64,000 bases of DNA from Molossus alvarezi. Lineage: Eukaryota > Chordata > Mammalia > Chiroptera > Molossidae. Location: NCBI GenBank assembly GCA_037176705.1, contig CM073895.1, positions 4,922,551 to 4,986,550 on the forward strand, read 5' to 3'. A model generated the notes under the pieces. It was given only the letters and a program-made list of their open reading frames with translations, was not told the origin of the DNA and searched no databases. The translations under genes and the position numbers were made by a program. Below, piece after piece: positions 54,760 to 64,000 of this stretch. Every line of letters starts with the position of its first letter. Within the stretch, counting starts at the first letter, position 1.

Positions 54760-55330
54760 TCTTAATAGTTATGGATTATGGAAAAGAAGAACAAAGCCCA
54801 TTAAGAGGTTCCCCTACATTTGATTTGAGGAAGTTTTCATCAGAACGGCTCCATTTATTGGCCTTTAGCGTGTAGCTTTATTCCCTTCTCACAAAATGAA
54901 TATTGCCTTGTCTCCTTGAGAAAAATTGATTTCAGCCAGGAAGGAGAACAGCAAACTCCTGCCTCCCCCTTTCCTCTTCTTCTTCTTCTTTTTTTTTTTC
55001 CTCCCACCAAGACAGAATTTATCTCTCCGGTAGGTGTGGGGGGTGGGGGACAGGAATAATTGGGCCCAGAGCTAATTCCCCGAGATTCATTGTCTCGAAA
55101 GCTCCCTCTAGGATGTGGGACGCTCGGCTTGAATCGCGCGCTAATGATAAATGACAACTCTAACAGACCGTCGCATTGAGATGTTTAGTCCTTCCTGCCA
55201 GGAGATGACACATTAATTTTCTCTCAGATTTACACTGGATTATTAATAAAATACCGGTGTTGGAATATGACAAGTGGGGGTCTGTGGAAGCGCCGGGCTC
55301 TATTGAGGGACACAGTTTTGGCCAAATGAG
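54760..55330. promoter_or_regulatory. Pair of AT-rich unique islands, candidate conserved noncoding elements
   Basis: Non-repetitive blocks at 54760-54930 ('cttaatagttatggattatg', 'cccattaagagg', 'ccatttattggcc') and 55140-55280 ('gctaatgataaatgacaact', 'cacattaattttctc', 'ggattattaataaaa'), joined by a pyrimidine-rich stretch at 54958-55002. TAAT-type cores are dense. Not explained by a transposon I know. Enhancer role is inference. Confidence 0.35.
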
Positions 55331-55609
55331 ATGTCAGCGGAGTCCAACGTGACCCAGATGCCCGTGGCACCCGGGCGATGCCCACGGGGCGAGGCTCCCG
55401 CTACCCCGGCTGCCCCCAGCAGCAGGAACAGAATATTCTTTCTTCCCAGGAGTACTGAATCCAGAGGAAGGGCACCCATTTATTCTCTCACTTTTTTTCT
55501 TCTTTGCTTTGTCACAGACCAGATGCTTTCAATGTAAGCGATGTTTTCTGTGTGTTTTGTTTGCAAGAAATGAGAGAGGATTTCCCTTGTTCCAGCCTCC
55601 GAGCTGCTT
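55331..55609. other. Unique sequence
   Basis: Nothing recognised. Confidence 0.3.
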
Positions 55610-55705
55610 GATGAACTCACTCATTCGATGAGCATTTATGGGGTGCTTCTGTGTGCAAGTTGTGACGACAGGGGGTGGGGACAGGCCCAGAACAAGCAGC
55701 AGCCT
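55610..55705 (-). mobile_element. LINE-2 3' end fragment, antisense
   Basis: 'aactcactcattcgatgagc' with 'atttatggggtgcttctgtg' matches antisense L2 (tcattcaacaaatatttattgagcacctactgtg). Confidence 0.6.
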
Positions 55706-55734
55706 GCGTGAGCCAGACATGCCTAGTCTAAATG

Positions 55735-56440
55735 ATTACCCCATTTCTCTGCCTGAAAACCCCAGTCCCTTCCCACGCCCTGAGGGTGAAGTTCAGGATT
55801 CTCAGAGGAGGTGGGGGTGACCCTCTTGCCCCATCGGAGACACAGCCTCTCATGTTCCCTGTGCTTTTTCTTCATAGCGTTTATAGTCACACTTCCACAA
55901 AAATCCAGCTCCTTGATTCTTCTTCATTGCAGTTGACACGTCTGTGTCACCTGGCTAATTTTTGTGGTTCAGCACATTTAGAACAAAGTCCACTCCCGGT
56001 CAAGACTGGCCCCGCCCACCAAAGCCAGGCCCCGCCTGCTCTCCGGCCTCAGCTTCTGCCTCCCTGGACTCTCTGCCCTCCGGCTACACCCCAGGTGCAT
56101 TTCCCAGGCTGCTGACCTTGCTGCCGTCGCTCCTGGAAACTCTGCTCTCGCCTTCCACGGGGCTTCTGTTCAGACACCAGGTCCTGGGAGAGGTCTCCCG
56201 GCTGCCTGTCACCACGTCACTGCCGGCTGCACAGGACGCGCTCGCCTGCGGTCCGCTGACGTCCCCTGTCTCCGTCCTTGCTCTCTCCCAGCTCCAGGCC
56301 TGCACACGGCGGGCCTCTTCCCCACGACTGGACCGCAAGCCGGGCGTTGAACTTCTGTTCACGGCCGCACCCAGAGCACCTGACACAGAGGCCTGGCCCG
56401 TCATAGCTGCTCAGTAAATATTAATTGAATAAATCACTGA
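55735..56440 (+). mobile_element. LINE-2 3' region, sense, ~700 bp
   Basis: Ordered words: 'ctgagggtgaagttcaggat', 'ttccacggggcttctgttca', 'gcacctgacacagaggcctg' and the end 'catagctgctcagtaaatat' then 'taattgaataaatc', the classical L2 terminus (catagtaggtgctcaataaa...ttgaatgaatga). The 127- and 151-codon frames across it have no independent support. Confidence 0.7.
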
Positions 56441-56979
56441 ATGTCATGCTAGAACTTCCAGCCACATGCCTTGGGAGCTCTAGGAGAGGGGGCCTTATTG
56501 AGTCCCTGCAGATTGGCTCCGAAGTCATTCCTGGTCCCACGGGGCCAGGCTCCCACTACCTGGGTGGTCTCCTCGCATGGGCAGCCTGCTCTTGTCAGTA
56601 ACCTCCAGCAACAATTCAAATGAACACAACTGTGGTGAGCAGCCTGCATTTAATGGTCCTTGAGAAATACAAATTGGCTTCTGCCTGAGTTGTGGGAGCG
56701 TGAGCTGCCCCTCATTCTGCTTTCAGTCCCCCACTAAGATGTCCTGGCCAAGGAGACGAGGGTCCAGGTGCACGGAAATTCAGGTGCATGCCCCCCCTGG
56801 GGTCCCCTGTGAGGCTGTGCGGACAGGACTTTTCCTGGGGTTGTGGTGGGGCCTGGGTGAGACCGCCCACATTCAGCACTGGGTGCTGGACAGCGCCAGC
56901 ACAGAGCTGGGCTCCGGGCATCTTGTCCTGGGAAACAGCTGGAGCAGGCGCATCCCGGAGGTCTCCTGGCTTCTGGGGG
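56441..56979. other. Unique GC-rich sequence
   Basis: Nothing recognised. Confidence 0.3.
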
Positions 56980-57260
56980 CCTTTTAGGCATATGAATCTA
57001 CCCAGTCGTTTGCTCCCTGATAAGAAAGCCTCTTTTACGATTTTCAATTTGCCCTTATTTTAATGAAAAGAAGCCGGGGTTGCACCGCCCAAGAAGGAGC
57101 TAATCAAATAAAGCAAATTGGTGTTACCTTCTCCTCGTCCTTATTATTTCTATGGCTCCAGCTGGAATTTATTATGAAAAGCAATTGGTTTTCATATCTG
57201 GCAGATTGCAGCCTGGGCCGGGCCTGACAACCCTTTCTTCCCTGTGGTTCCATAAATAGC
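56980..57260. promoter_or_regulatory. AT-rich unique island, candidate conserved noncoding element
   Basis: Non-repetitive: 'ttcaatttgcccttatttta', 'gagctaatcaaataaagcaa', 'cttattatttctatggctcc' and 'ggaatttattatgaaaagca'. One of the clearest GC-content steps in the window. Enhancer role is inference. Confidence 0.35.
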
Positions 57261-57714
57261 TCCGAGTGGCTAGCCCGGTGTGGGGGAGGGGAGGGCACAG
57301 TGCTCCCCACCAGCCTTCTTGCTCCCTGTCCCCCAAATCGTGGAGACCCTGTAAATGAGTCAGAAGCAAACGCCAGGTGGGAAGTTCGTAAACCAGCCCC
57401 TGCCGGCGAGATCGGGGCTGTTGTGGCGGCTTCTTGGGTTTCCACTTGCCATTCTATCAACCGCGCTGTGCTCCCGCATCAATAACCACTGTCGCCGGGC
57501 TTGTGTGTGAGGGAGATAAGCGGAGGAGACGTTCCTTCCCCAGATGTCTTTCCTCCCCTGGCAACAAAAGGGTGAACTATGGGGACCATTTAAATCAGGC
57601 TCAGACGACCCTCCCTTTGTAAGAAGCAGTCTGCTGGGAGCCACCCTCGTGGGCTCTGCAAGTGCCCTGAGTCATTTGAGAGGCCGGGAGAGGGTGCCTT
57701 GGGCATGCCAGGGG
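57261..57714. other. Unique sequence
   Basis: Moderate GC. 57330-57500 may extend the conserved-looking block; no gene recognised. Confidence 0.3.
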
Positions 57715-57940
57715 TTTCGTGGGGTGGTTGGCTGGCTCTGTCCTTACCCGCGCTGTGACCTTGGGAAAGTTCCTTCCTGTCTCTGTGCCCCAAACCTTCT
57801 CGTCTGTGAAGCAGGGATAACAGTTCACACCCGCTACAGTTGTCGGGGGATGAGAATGAGAAGTGGGCGGAAAGGGCTCTGCCCTGTGTCTGACACAGCG
57901 AAATGCTTGGGAAATGTCCGCCCTTGTTGTCATAGTAATT
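57715..57940 (+). mobile_element. MIR SINE, nearly full length
   Basis: 'gctgtgaccttgggaaagtt', 'cctgtctctgtgccccaaac', 'tctcgtctgtgaagcaggga', 'taacagttcacacccgctac' and 'ggctctgccctgtgtctgac' follow MIR order from the core to the 3' LINE-derived end. Ancient. Confidence 0.8.
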
Positions 57941-59084
57941 GTTGTCGTGCTTGGTATTGACGTTTTGGATCAGGCTCAGCGCTCCTAACGGCGCATTGAA
58001 ATCAGGTCGTTCTGTGTTGGAAGAGACGAAAGAAAGGTGTGGGTACCTAAAATATGTCAGCTGCCATTGAGGGGGGCGTTTATCCTTTTCTAACTGTGCC
58101 CTCCATCTCCACCGGAGCAGAGGTTTCGAGCTGGTCCCTGGAGTGCATCCACGGCTCTAGGACACCATGTCTTGTGCCTTGTCACGGGGACCTGCCTCAC
58201 CTGTGGGGCCAGAGCGTGGAGGCTGTGGGAACCGGAGGGGCTGCACTTCGCGCCAGCCAGGCCCTCCCACGTGCCTTGTGGCCGGAGGGATGACCCGAGG
58301 GCAAAGAGGAGAAAGGGGGGAGCCTGCTGGGGTGTGGGTTCCAGCCGGAGAAAATAAAAATTCTTTGCCATTGTTCACTGTTTAGATGCCACCCAGATAT
58401 TATTCATGGGGTCCTGCTGGGAACAAGGACATCATCTGTTCTCAAAGGGATGCTACAAGGACAGACTCGTTAATTCAGCGCAGAAGAGCTTACTGCTCCA
58501 AAGCCGTGCCCCAGGCCAGGCCAGGGGAAGGGCTGACCCAAGACCATCCCCGAGGAAGTCCCCGATCTCTGGAGGAGCAGCTGGGCCCCAGTGGTCTGCA
58601 AGGAGGTCTAGGTGTTGGTCGAGGTGGCGTGAAGGACAGGTTAGTGACAGGGACAGTGGAGTTCGAGGGGGAGGAGCCATGAACCTGAGCTGTCATGGGT
58701 GCGTTGGTGTCTGAACTTAGACTCAGGTTCTGGAAAGAGTGTCCAGGCCACCCCTTTTCTAGGGTTAACCCAGTCTTGGATGCAACCTGCCCCCCCCATT
58801 GCTCCATACACTCCTCTGTGATATCCACACCCCAAACCTCTCCAGAACACATGGCTCCTCTAATCTTCAGTTATTAATCGCCCTCTTGCTCCCTAATTGG
58901 AAAACTATATCATGTTCTAAAGTGGTGGGTGAGTGTGTGCCCATCAGGTGTTCGGGGACGTCCTCTGCACGGGTGTGTGCTCCAGCTGTGCCCCCAACGG
59001 GCCCTCTCCTTCCTTCCCAAGCCCTTCCGCCCTCGTTCCCTGTAGGGAGCCCTGCAGAAGGGGCCCAGTGTGTCACCATCAGTC
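57941..59084. other. Unique sequence
   Basis: A small AT-rich spot at 58855-58920 ('cagttattaatcgccc', 'gctccctaattgg') has TAAT cores. No gene recognised. Confidence 0.3.
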
Positions 59085-59215
59085 ACGAGAAACATTATTA
59101 TGGAGCAGGCAGCATGCTGGGCACCTTGTGTACTTTACGTCCACTACAACTAAGAGGTCGTGTGATTTGTTCAAGGTCACGTAGCTCTTAGGGAGCTGAG
59201 CCAAGGTTGAAGATG
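59085..59215 (-). mobile_element. MIR SINE fragment, antisense
   Basis: 'ctgggcaccttgtgtacttt', 'acgtccactacaactaagag' and 'ttcaaggtcacgtagctctt' with 'gagctgagccaaggttga' match antisense MIR (gtgctttacatg...caaggtcacacagctagtaa...ggattcgaa). Confidence 0.7.
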
Positions 59216-59341
59216 TCACCTAGAGCTCACTCCACATCCCGTGATTATCTTCCTTCTAAAAACATTGTGGGAAATTGCAGCTATGTACAAAGATAGATCA
59301 ACTAGCATAATAACTAACTCCCCTTACTTACCTACTTTTAA

Positions 59342-59551
59342 AAATATATGTTTTTATTGATTCTTTTAGAGAGAGAGAGAGAGAGAGATAGAAACATCCA
59401 TGTGAGAGAGAAACATTGATCAGCTGCCTCCTGCATGCCCCCTGTTGGGATCAAGCCAGCAACCTGGGCATGTGCCCTGACCCAGAATCTAACCTGCACC
59501 TCTCAGTTCATGGGGTGACGCTCAATCCACTGAGCCACACTGGCCGTGCTG
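59342..59551 (-). mobile_element. Ves SINE, short type
   Basis: (GA)n run, 'tgcctcctgcatgccccctg', 'ggcatgtgccctgacccaga' and head complement 'gagccacactggccgtgc'. Flanking ACTTTTAA at about 59334-59341 and 59555-59562 suggests the duplication. B box decayed. Confidence 0.9.
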
Positions 59552-59569
59552 TTCACTTTTAACTGTGGC

Positions 59570-60600
59570 CAACACATGGCCCATCCTGTTCATCCCCTCC
59601 TCTCACCACCACGCTCATTATTGTGAGGCATCCCTTAGACACACTATAATCTCACTGGCAAATGTTTCAGTCCCTCTCTCTAAAATGTAAGGCTTCTTTT
59701 TAAAAATACTTCTGCACCACAGTTATTACTCTTTAAAATTAATAACAATTCTAAATAACACTAAATATCCAGTCACTGTTCAAAATTCCAGTGGTTTCAC
59801 AAATGCCATAGTTTTTTTTAAAGTTATGGGTTTTTTTTTTTTGGTTCAGTATTCAAGTAAGGCCCACACATTGCAACTGGTTGATGTTGCTCTTTCTTTA
59901 TCTCTTTTAACTTCTATATTCTGAAGGCTTCTACTTGCTTTCTCATTGAATTTGTTGAAGAACCCAGGGCATTTGTACAGTTTCTCACAATCTGGATTTT
60001 GCTGACTATACCCCCAAGGTGTCCTTTACTGTGTGCTCTGTGAGTCTAATGAAGTGGTCATTAGATCAAGAGGTCTAAATAATTTCAAGCTCCTTTTCTC
60101 TATTTCTCCAGCAAAATGTTCTTCCATCAGGGGCACACATACTAACCATCCAGTTGTTTCACTTTTGTGATGTCAGTCACTACTGACGATCCATTCATTC
60201 ATTAGAGGTCACAAAAAATTCTCTCATTTATTGGCTAGAATACTTTTATAGACAGAATACTCTCTTCTTCTAAGTGCTATCTCAAAGGAACAGTTTCTAC
60301 AGGAAGTAGAATAAATGTCTGATTTTTGTATCCATCTCTCTTTTTTAGTTTTCAAAATAATGTATTAGGTCATTAGCATTCTCCAACAATGGCCAATTAA
60401 TGTATTGTTTGTGTGCTTTAGGATCATTGTGAACTTAAGAATTAGACATATTTAATGTGTTTCAATTTATAGCACTTACTATTTTATTGATGCTCAAATT
60501 GTCCCATCTTTGGTCAGTAGGAGCCTCTTCAAGTAGGTTCCTAAATCCTTTTCACACAATTTTAAGTATTTGATACAGCTCACATCATACTTCATGGTGA
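59570..60600. mobile_element. Old L1M-type 3'UTR-like fragment
   Basis: Words such as 'caaaattccagtggtttcac', 'caactggttgatgttgctct' and 'tttgctgactatacccccaa' match the L1M-type region seen elsewhere. AT-rich, no protein. Confidence 0.6.
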
Positions 60601-60706
60601 AACTGGATGTTTTCCCCAAGGATGAGGAACAAGACAAGGGTGTTTATTCTCGTCACTTTTGTTCAACATTGCACTAGAGCTTCTAGCCAATGCAATAAGG
60701 CAAGAA

Positions 60707-60743
60707 AAATAAAATAAAATGAGATGAAATAAAATAAAATAAA
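60707..60743 (+). repeat. (AAAAT)n-type microsatellite
   Basis: Imperfect 'aaataaaataaaatgagatg' units. Confidence 0.85.
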
Positions 60744-61625
60744 AGGCATCTAGAATGGAAAGGAAGAAGTGAAACTATATTTATTCACAGGTGACATGAC
60801 TATATATATAAAAGTTTCTAAATAATCTGCAAAAAATATCTTTAGAACTAATAAATGGGCTTAGCAAGGTTATAGGATATAAAATCAATAGACAGAAATT
60901 AATTGTATTTCTATATACAATTGTAGAAATGAACAATCCAAAAATGAAATTAGAAAAACAATTTAATTCACAATAGCACCTAAAAGGATAAAGTACTTAA
61001 ATAAATTTAATTTAATTTACAATGTGTAAAACCTTTACTTCAAAGTCTTACTGAGAGAAATGAAAGATTTACATAAATGGAGAGACAGTCCATGTCTGTG
61101 ATTGGAAGTAATTTGAAGATTCAATAATTCAATAAGTGGCAATTATTTCCAAATTGATTTCTAGTTTCAATACAACCCCTATCAAAATTTTAGCAGGCTT
61201 TTTTGTTGTTGCAGAAATTGTCAAACTAATCTTAAATTTTATATGGAAATACAAAGGACCTAGAATACTCAAAATAATTTTGAAAAATAAGAGTAAAGTT
61301 GGAGGATTTATACTCCCTGATTTCAAAAGTTACTACAAAGCTTCAACAATCAGGACAGTGTAGTATTGTCATAGGATAGGAAATGGAAAAAACTGATACC
61401 AGAGTCCAGAAATAAACTTTATGTTTATGGGTGATTTATTTTCAACAAAAGTTCAAGAGCAATTCAGTGGGGCAAAGAATAACCTTAAAAATGAAGAAGT
61501 GTTGGAGCAATTTAATATCTGGGTGCCCCAAATCAACCTAGACCCTTATCTCGCTGTTTGCACAAAAATTAACTCAAAATGCACCACAGGCTGAAATGTA
61601 AGAGCTAAAAAACTATGAAACTCTT

Positions 61626-61658
61626 AAAACAAAACAAAACAAAACAAAACAAAAAATA
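61626..61658 (+). repeat. (AAAAC)n microsatellite
   Basis: About six 'aaaac' units followed by an A-rich stretch. Confidence 0.9.
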
Positions 61659-61816
61659 AAGCACCACAACACAATTTTTTCATGACCATGGGTTAGGCAA
61701 ACAATTCTTATATATGGCACTAAAAGCACAATTCATAACAGAAAAAAATGATAAGTTGGACTTTTCAAAATGAAAAACTTTTGCTTTTTAAAAGAAACTA
61801 TTAAGAACAAGGAAAG

Positions 61817-62065
61817 GCCCTGGCCGGTTTGGCTCAGCGGTTGGAGCGTCAGCCTGCAGTACAGAGAGACCCGGGTTCGGTTCCTGCTAAGGGCACGTAC
61901 CTCGGTTGCAGTTTGTCCCCGGCCCTGGTTGGTTGTGCAGGAGGCAGCCACTCGATGTGTCCCTTTCACATCGATGTTTCTCTCTCTCTCCCTCTCTCTC
62001 CCTCCTACTCTATCTGAACAAAAATGGAAAAATGTCCTTGGGTGAGGATTAAAAAAAAAAAAAAA
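61817..62065 (+). mobile_element. Ves SINE, long type, inside LINE-1
   Basis: Starts 'gccctggccggtttggctca'; near-consensus A box and GGTTCGGTTCC B box. Flanked by AAGGAAAG at 61809-61816 and about 62066-62073. Confidence 0.94.
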
Positions 62066-62202
62066 AAGGAAAGTCACGGACTGAGAGAAAATATTTGCAA
62101 ATCATGTATCTGATGAGGGCCCTGTATCCAGCTTTTATATAAACAACTCTTACAACTCAAAGGGAAGAAGACATACAATTCATTTAAGAAGGGGCAAAAG
62201 AG

Positions 62203-62417
62203 CCCAGCCAGTGTGGCTGAGCGGACTGAGCACCGTCCCATGGACTGAGAGGTCCGGTTTAGATTCCCAGTCAGGGCACATGCCCCGGTTGCAGGCTTGA
62301 TCCCCAGTAGGGGGCGTGCAGGAGGCAGCTCATCAATGTGTCTCTCTCACATCGATGTTTCGATCTTTCTCCCTTCCTCTCTCTCTAACAATAAAAATAT
62401 ATTTTAAAAAAAGGGGA
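62203..62417 (+). mobile_element. Ves SINE, short type, inside LINE-1
   Basis: Head 'cccagccagtgtggctgagc', body 'ccccagtagggggcgtgcag'. Flanked by GGGCAAAAGA near 62192-62201 and at 62418-62427. Confidence 0.93.
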
Positions 62418-62793
62418 GGGCAAAAGATTCAAGTAGATGTTTCACCACAAATTACGCGAATGGCTAATAAAGACATGAAAAGATGCTCAACGTCATTCGT
62501 TATTAGGGAAATGCAGATTAAAACCCGACCACACACCCACAGGATGGCTGCAGTCCAAGGCGGACGTGCCCACGTGGGGATGATGTGGGGGTGCTCCAAC
62601 TACGAGGCATTTCTGGTAGGAGCGTAACATTCTGCTGCTGCTTTGCAGAACAGCCTGGCAGTTTTATTTTGTTGTACTCAGAGGTACCTATCTTTCTCCT
62701 CTCGCTCGATTTTTAATCATGGTTAGGGAAGTCTCCTTCGCTTTCAGGTTATAAGTGTAGCTACACTTGCTTGTAGGCATGCGTGACTTTAAT

Positions 62794-62982
62794 CAGCGGT
62801 TCTCAACCTGTGGGTCGCGGCCCCTTTGGGGGTCGAACGACCCTTTCACAGGGTCACCTAAGACATACCAGTAGCAAAATTACAGTTATGAAGTAGCAAC
62901 AAAAATTATTTTATGGTTGGGGGTCACCACAACGTGAGAAACTATTAAAGGGTCGCGGCATCAGGAAGGTTGAGAACCGCTG
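62794..62982. mobile_element. SPIN-type nonautonomous hAT transposon, 189 bp
   Basis: Perfect 16-bp terminal inverted repeats, CAGCGGTTCTCAACCT at 62794-62809 and its complement at 62967-62982. Internal words 'tcgcggcccctttgggggtc', 'cgaccctttcacagggtcac', 'agcaaaattacagttatgaa', 'ttatggttgggggtcaccac' and 'aaagggtcgcggcat' are those of SPIN elements, known for horizontal transfer among tetrapods including vesper bats. It lacks any transposase and is internally deleted. Flanks show an imperfect CTTTAAT/CTTTATT pair instead of a clean 8-bp duplication. Confidence 0.92.
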
Positions 62983-64000
62983 CTTTATTGCATCACATTT
63001 AAATCTCGGCTCCGTTGGCACGCCTGCTGCTGTATGAGATGAGGGGTAGAGCCAATGTTACCTTCTTCCATATGCCTGTGGTTATTCCAGTATCATGTAT
63101 TAAAAAGTCAGGGCCCTCCTCCCCTCAACTGAACTGAGATACCTCCTTTAGTGTATACTAAATTCGGATATGCAAGTGGGAGTATTTCTGGATTTTCTAC
63201 TTTGTTCCGTTATCTGTTAATAATTTCATACTTTTTATGATATAGAGGCTTTGCCCTGCTCAGTGAGGCTCCATGGATTGAGCGTTGTCCCATGGACTGA
63301 GAGGTCCCAGTTCAATTCTTGGTCAGGGCACGTGCCCAGGTTGCAGGCTCGATCCCCAGCAGGGGGCGCGCAGGAGGCAGCTGATTGATGTTTCTCTGGC
63401 ATATCAATGTTTCTCTCTCTCCCTAAAAAATCAATAAAAACATATTTAAAAATATATAGAGGCTTTATAGAATGTGTTAATAGCTGATAGTACTAGCCCC
63501 ACACCTTGGTATTCTTCTTTGGCGTTTTTCTGGCTATTTTTGGCATTTTTCCCTTCCTAATAAATTTTTCTATATCCAAAAAAAAAAAAAAAAAAAGATC
63601 CTCTTGGGGTTCTCATTGTCATTACATTATATTTGTAAATTCAATATATTTTAAAATTAATTTTTTATGATCTTAACTTTTCCTAACGAAGGGCATGTTA
63701 TGTCTGCATTTATTGAAAACTGCTTTTGTGTCTTTTATAGCTTTATAGTTTTCGGAATTTCTTGTTAAACTCACTCCTAGGTGTGTAATCTTTTTCTCTA
63801 TTGTGAATGGAGACTTCCATCATTCCTTCCATCTGTTCTATTTGTGTGCACGTGTGTATAAGGTATTGTATGTATAAACTGTTGATTGGGTATCTTGATT
63901 TTATACCTGCTTCTTTATTTTTAACTTTCGCAGTTGTTTTCCCATTGATCCCGCCACCTTTTGTCACATGGCACGGAGGGGTATTTGTTTTGCCAGCTAT
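62983..64000 (-). mobile_element. LINE-1 ORF2 3' part, antisense, runs off the window
   Basis: 'cttcttccatatgcctgtgg' with 'ccagtatcatgtattaaaaa' is the antisense ORF2 end. Further right 'ggcgtttttctggctatttt' and 'ctcactcctaggtgtgtaat' (near 63771-63790) then 'ctattgtgaatggagactt' follow antisense L1. A SINE at 63253-63454 interrupts it. A pure A-run lies at 63580-63597. Confidence 0.7.
63253..63454 (+). mobile_element. Ves SINE, short type, inside LINE-1
   Basis: Perfect 12-bp duplication TATAGAGGCTTT at 63241-63252 and 63455-63466. The B-box region is 'agttcaattcttgg' and the body carries 'ccccagcagggggcgcgcag'. Ends secure. Confidence 0.95.

Larger units (their letters stand above)
60601..62670 (+). 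mobile_element. LINE-1 ORF2 3' half, sense, decayed, with two Ves SINEs
   Basis: Plus-strand reading shows 'caagacaagggtgtttattc', 'gcactagagcttctagccaa', the catalytic box decayed to FTGD at 60784-60795 (normally FADD), 'aaaatcaatagacagaaatt', and a readable stretch at 61136-61363 with LNFIWKYKGPRI and KVGGFILPDFKSYYKAS, the L1 ORF2 C-terminal region. It resumes between and after the SINEs ('ggcaaaagattcaagtagat' near 62419). It ends near 62670 without a clear A-tail. Confidence 0.85.

Noticed and set aside
541..62017. Recurring 'AQRLERRPAVQRDPGSVPAKG' peptides at several loci
   Set aside because: They are translations of the tRNA-like head and body of Ves SINE copies, not a gene family.
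1..64000. Helitron (HeliBat) or piggyBac insertions expected in vesper bats
   Set aside because: I looked for the HeliBat start and the CTAG-end hairpin and for TTAA-flanked piggyBac ends and saw no convincing example.
1..64000. Endogenous retrovirus or LTR elements
   Set aside because: No LTR pair, primer-binding site or gag/pol-like reading frame was recognised.

Overview
The window looks like nuclear DNA of a bat, most likely a vesper bat (Vespertilionidae) or a close relative. The main evidence is 21 copies of tRNA-derived SINEs of the Ves type, with Pol III A and B boxes, a TC-rich tail and an A-rich 3' end. LINE-1 copies of several ages and a SPIN-type hAT transposon (62794-62982), a family known from vesper bats and a scattered set of other tetrapods, agree with this. 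I could not identify any protein-coding exon, RNA gene, CpG-island promoter or viral gene. The open reading frames are short, overlapping, or explained by tandem repeats and transposons. Family names come from recalled consensus sequences; no search was run.

Layout. 1-2.6 kb: GC-rich DNA with an old L1 3'UTR piece, two Ves SINEs and a minisatellite. 2.6-10.4 kb: mostly unique GC-rich DNA with TG-rich and CTCC/CACA tandem repeats, an L1 ORF2 fragment, an L1M-type piece and an old Charlie-type hAT. 10.4-14.6 kb: sense-strand L1 broken by two SINEs. 14.6-28 kb: G-rich minisatellites, Tigger-like MITEs, a head-to-head SINE pair, a TG/CATG array with a ~171 bp higher-order period, and unique DNA. 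28-34.3 kb: a CA/TA array in an L1M-type piece, then a long antisense L1 with five SINEs inside it. 34.3-37.1 kb: unique DNA with a strong AT-rich island. 37-43.5 kb: stacked L1 fragments. 43.5-59 kb: GC-rich unique DNA with exact-length minisatellites (40 bp, 22 bp and 26 bp units), a CATC array, old L2/MIR copies and several AT-rich islands. 59-64 kb: L1 fragments, SINEs and the SPIN copy.

Interpretation. The retroelements form a layered record: ancient L2/MIR, then old L1M, Tigger and Charlie pieces, then younger L1, then Ves SINEs with intact target-site duplications, plus SPIN. Between them, about ten short AT-rich islands with TAAT-core (homeodomain-like) sites stand out from GC-rich surroundings. 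They resemble conserved noncoding elements of an intergenic or intronic region near a developmental gene, but that is inference because no alignment could be made. The many GC-rich minisatellites would fit a subtelomeric or high-recombination location. I did not find a convincing new biological system. The most notable items are the SPIN copy, the inverted SINE pair, the length-perfect minisatellites and the candidate regulatory islands.
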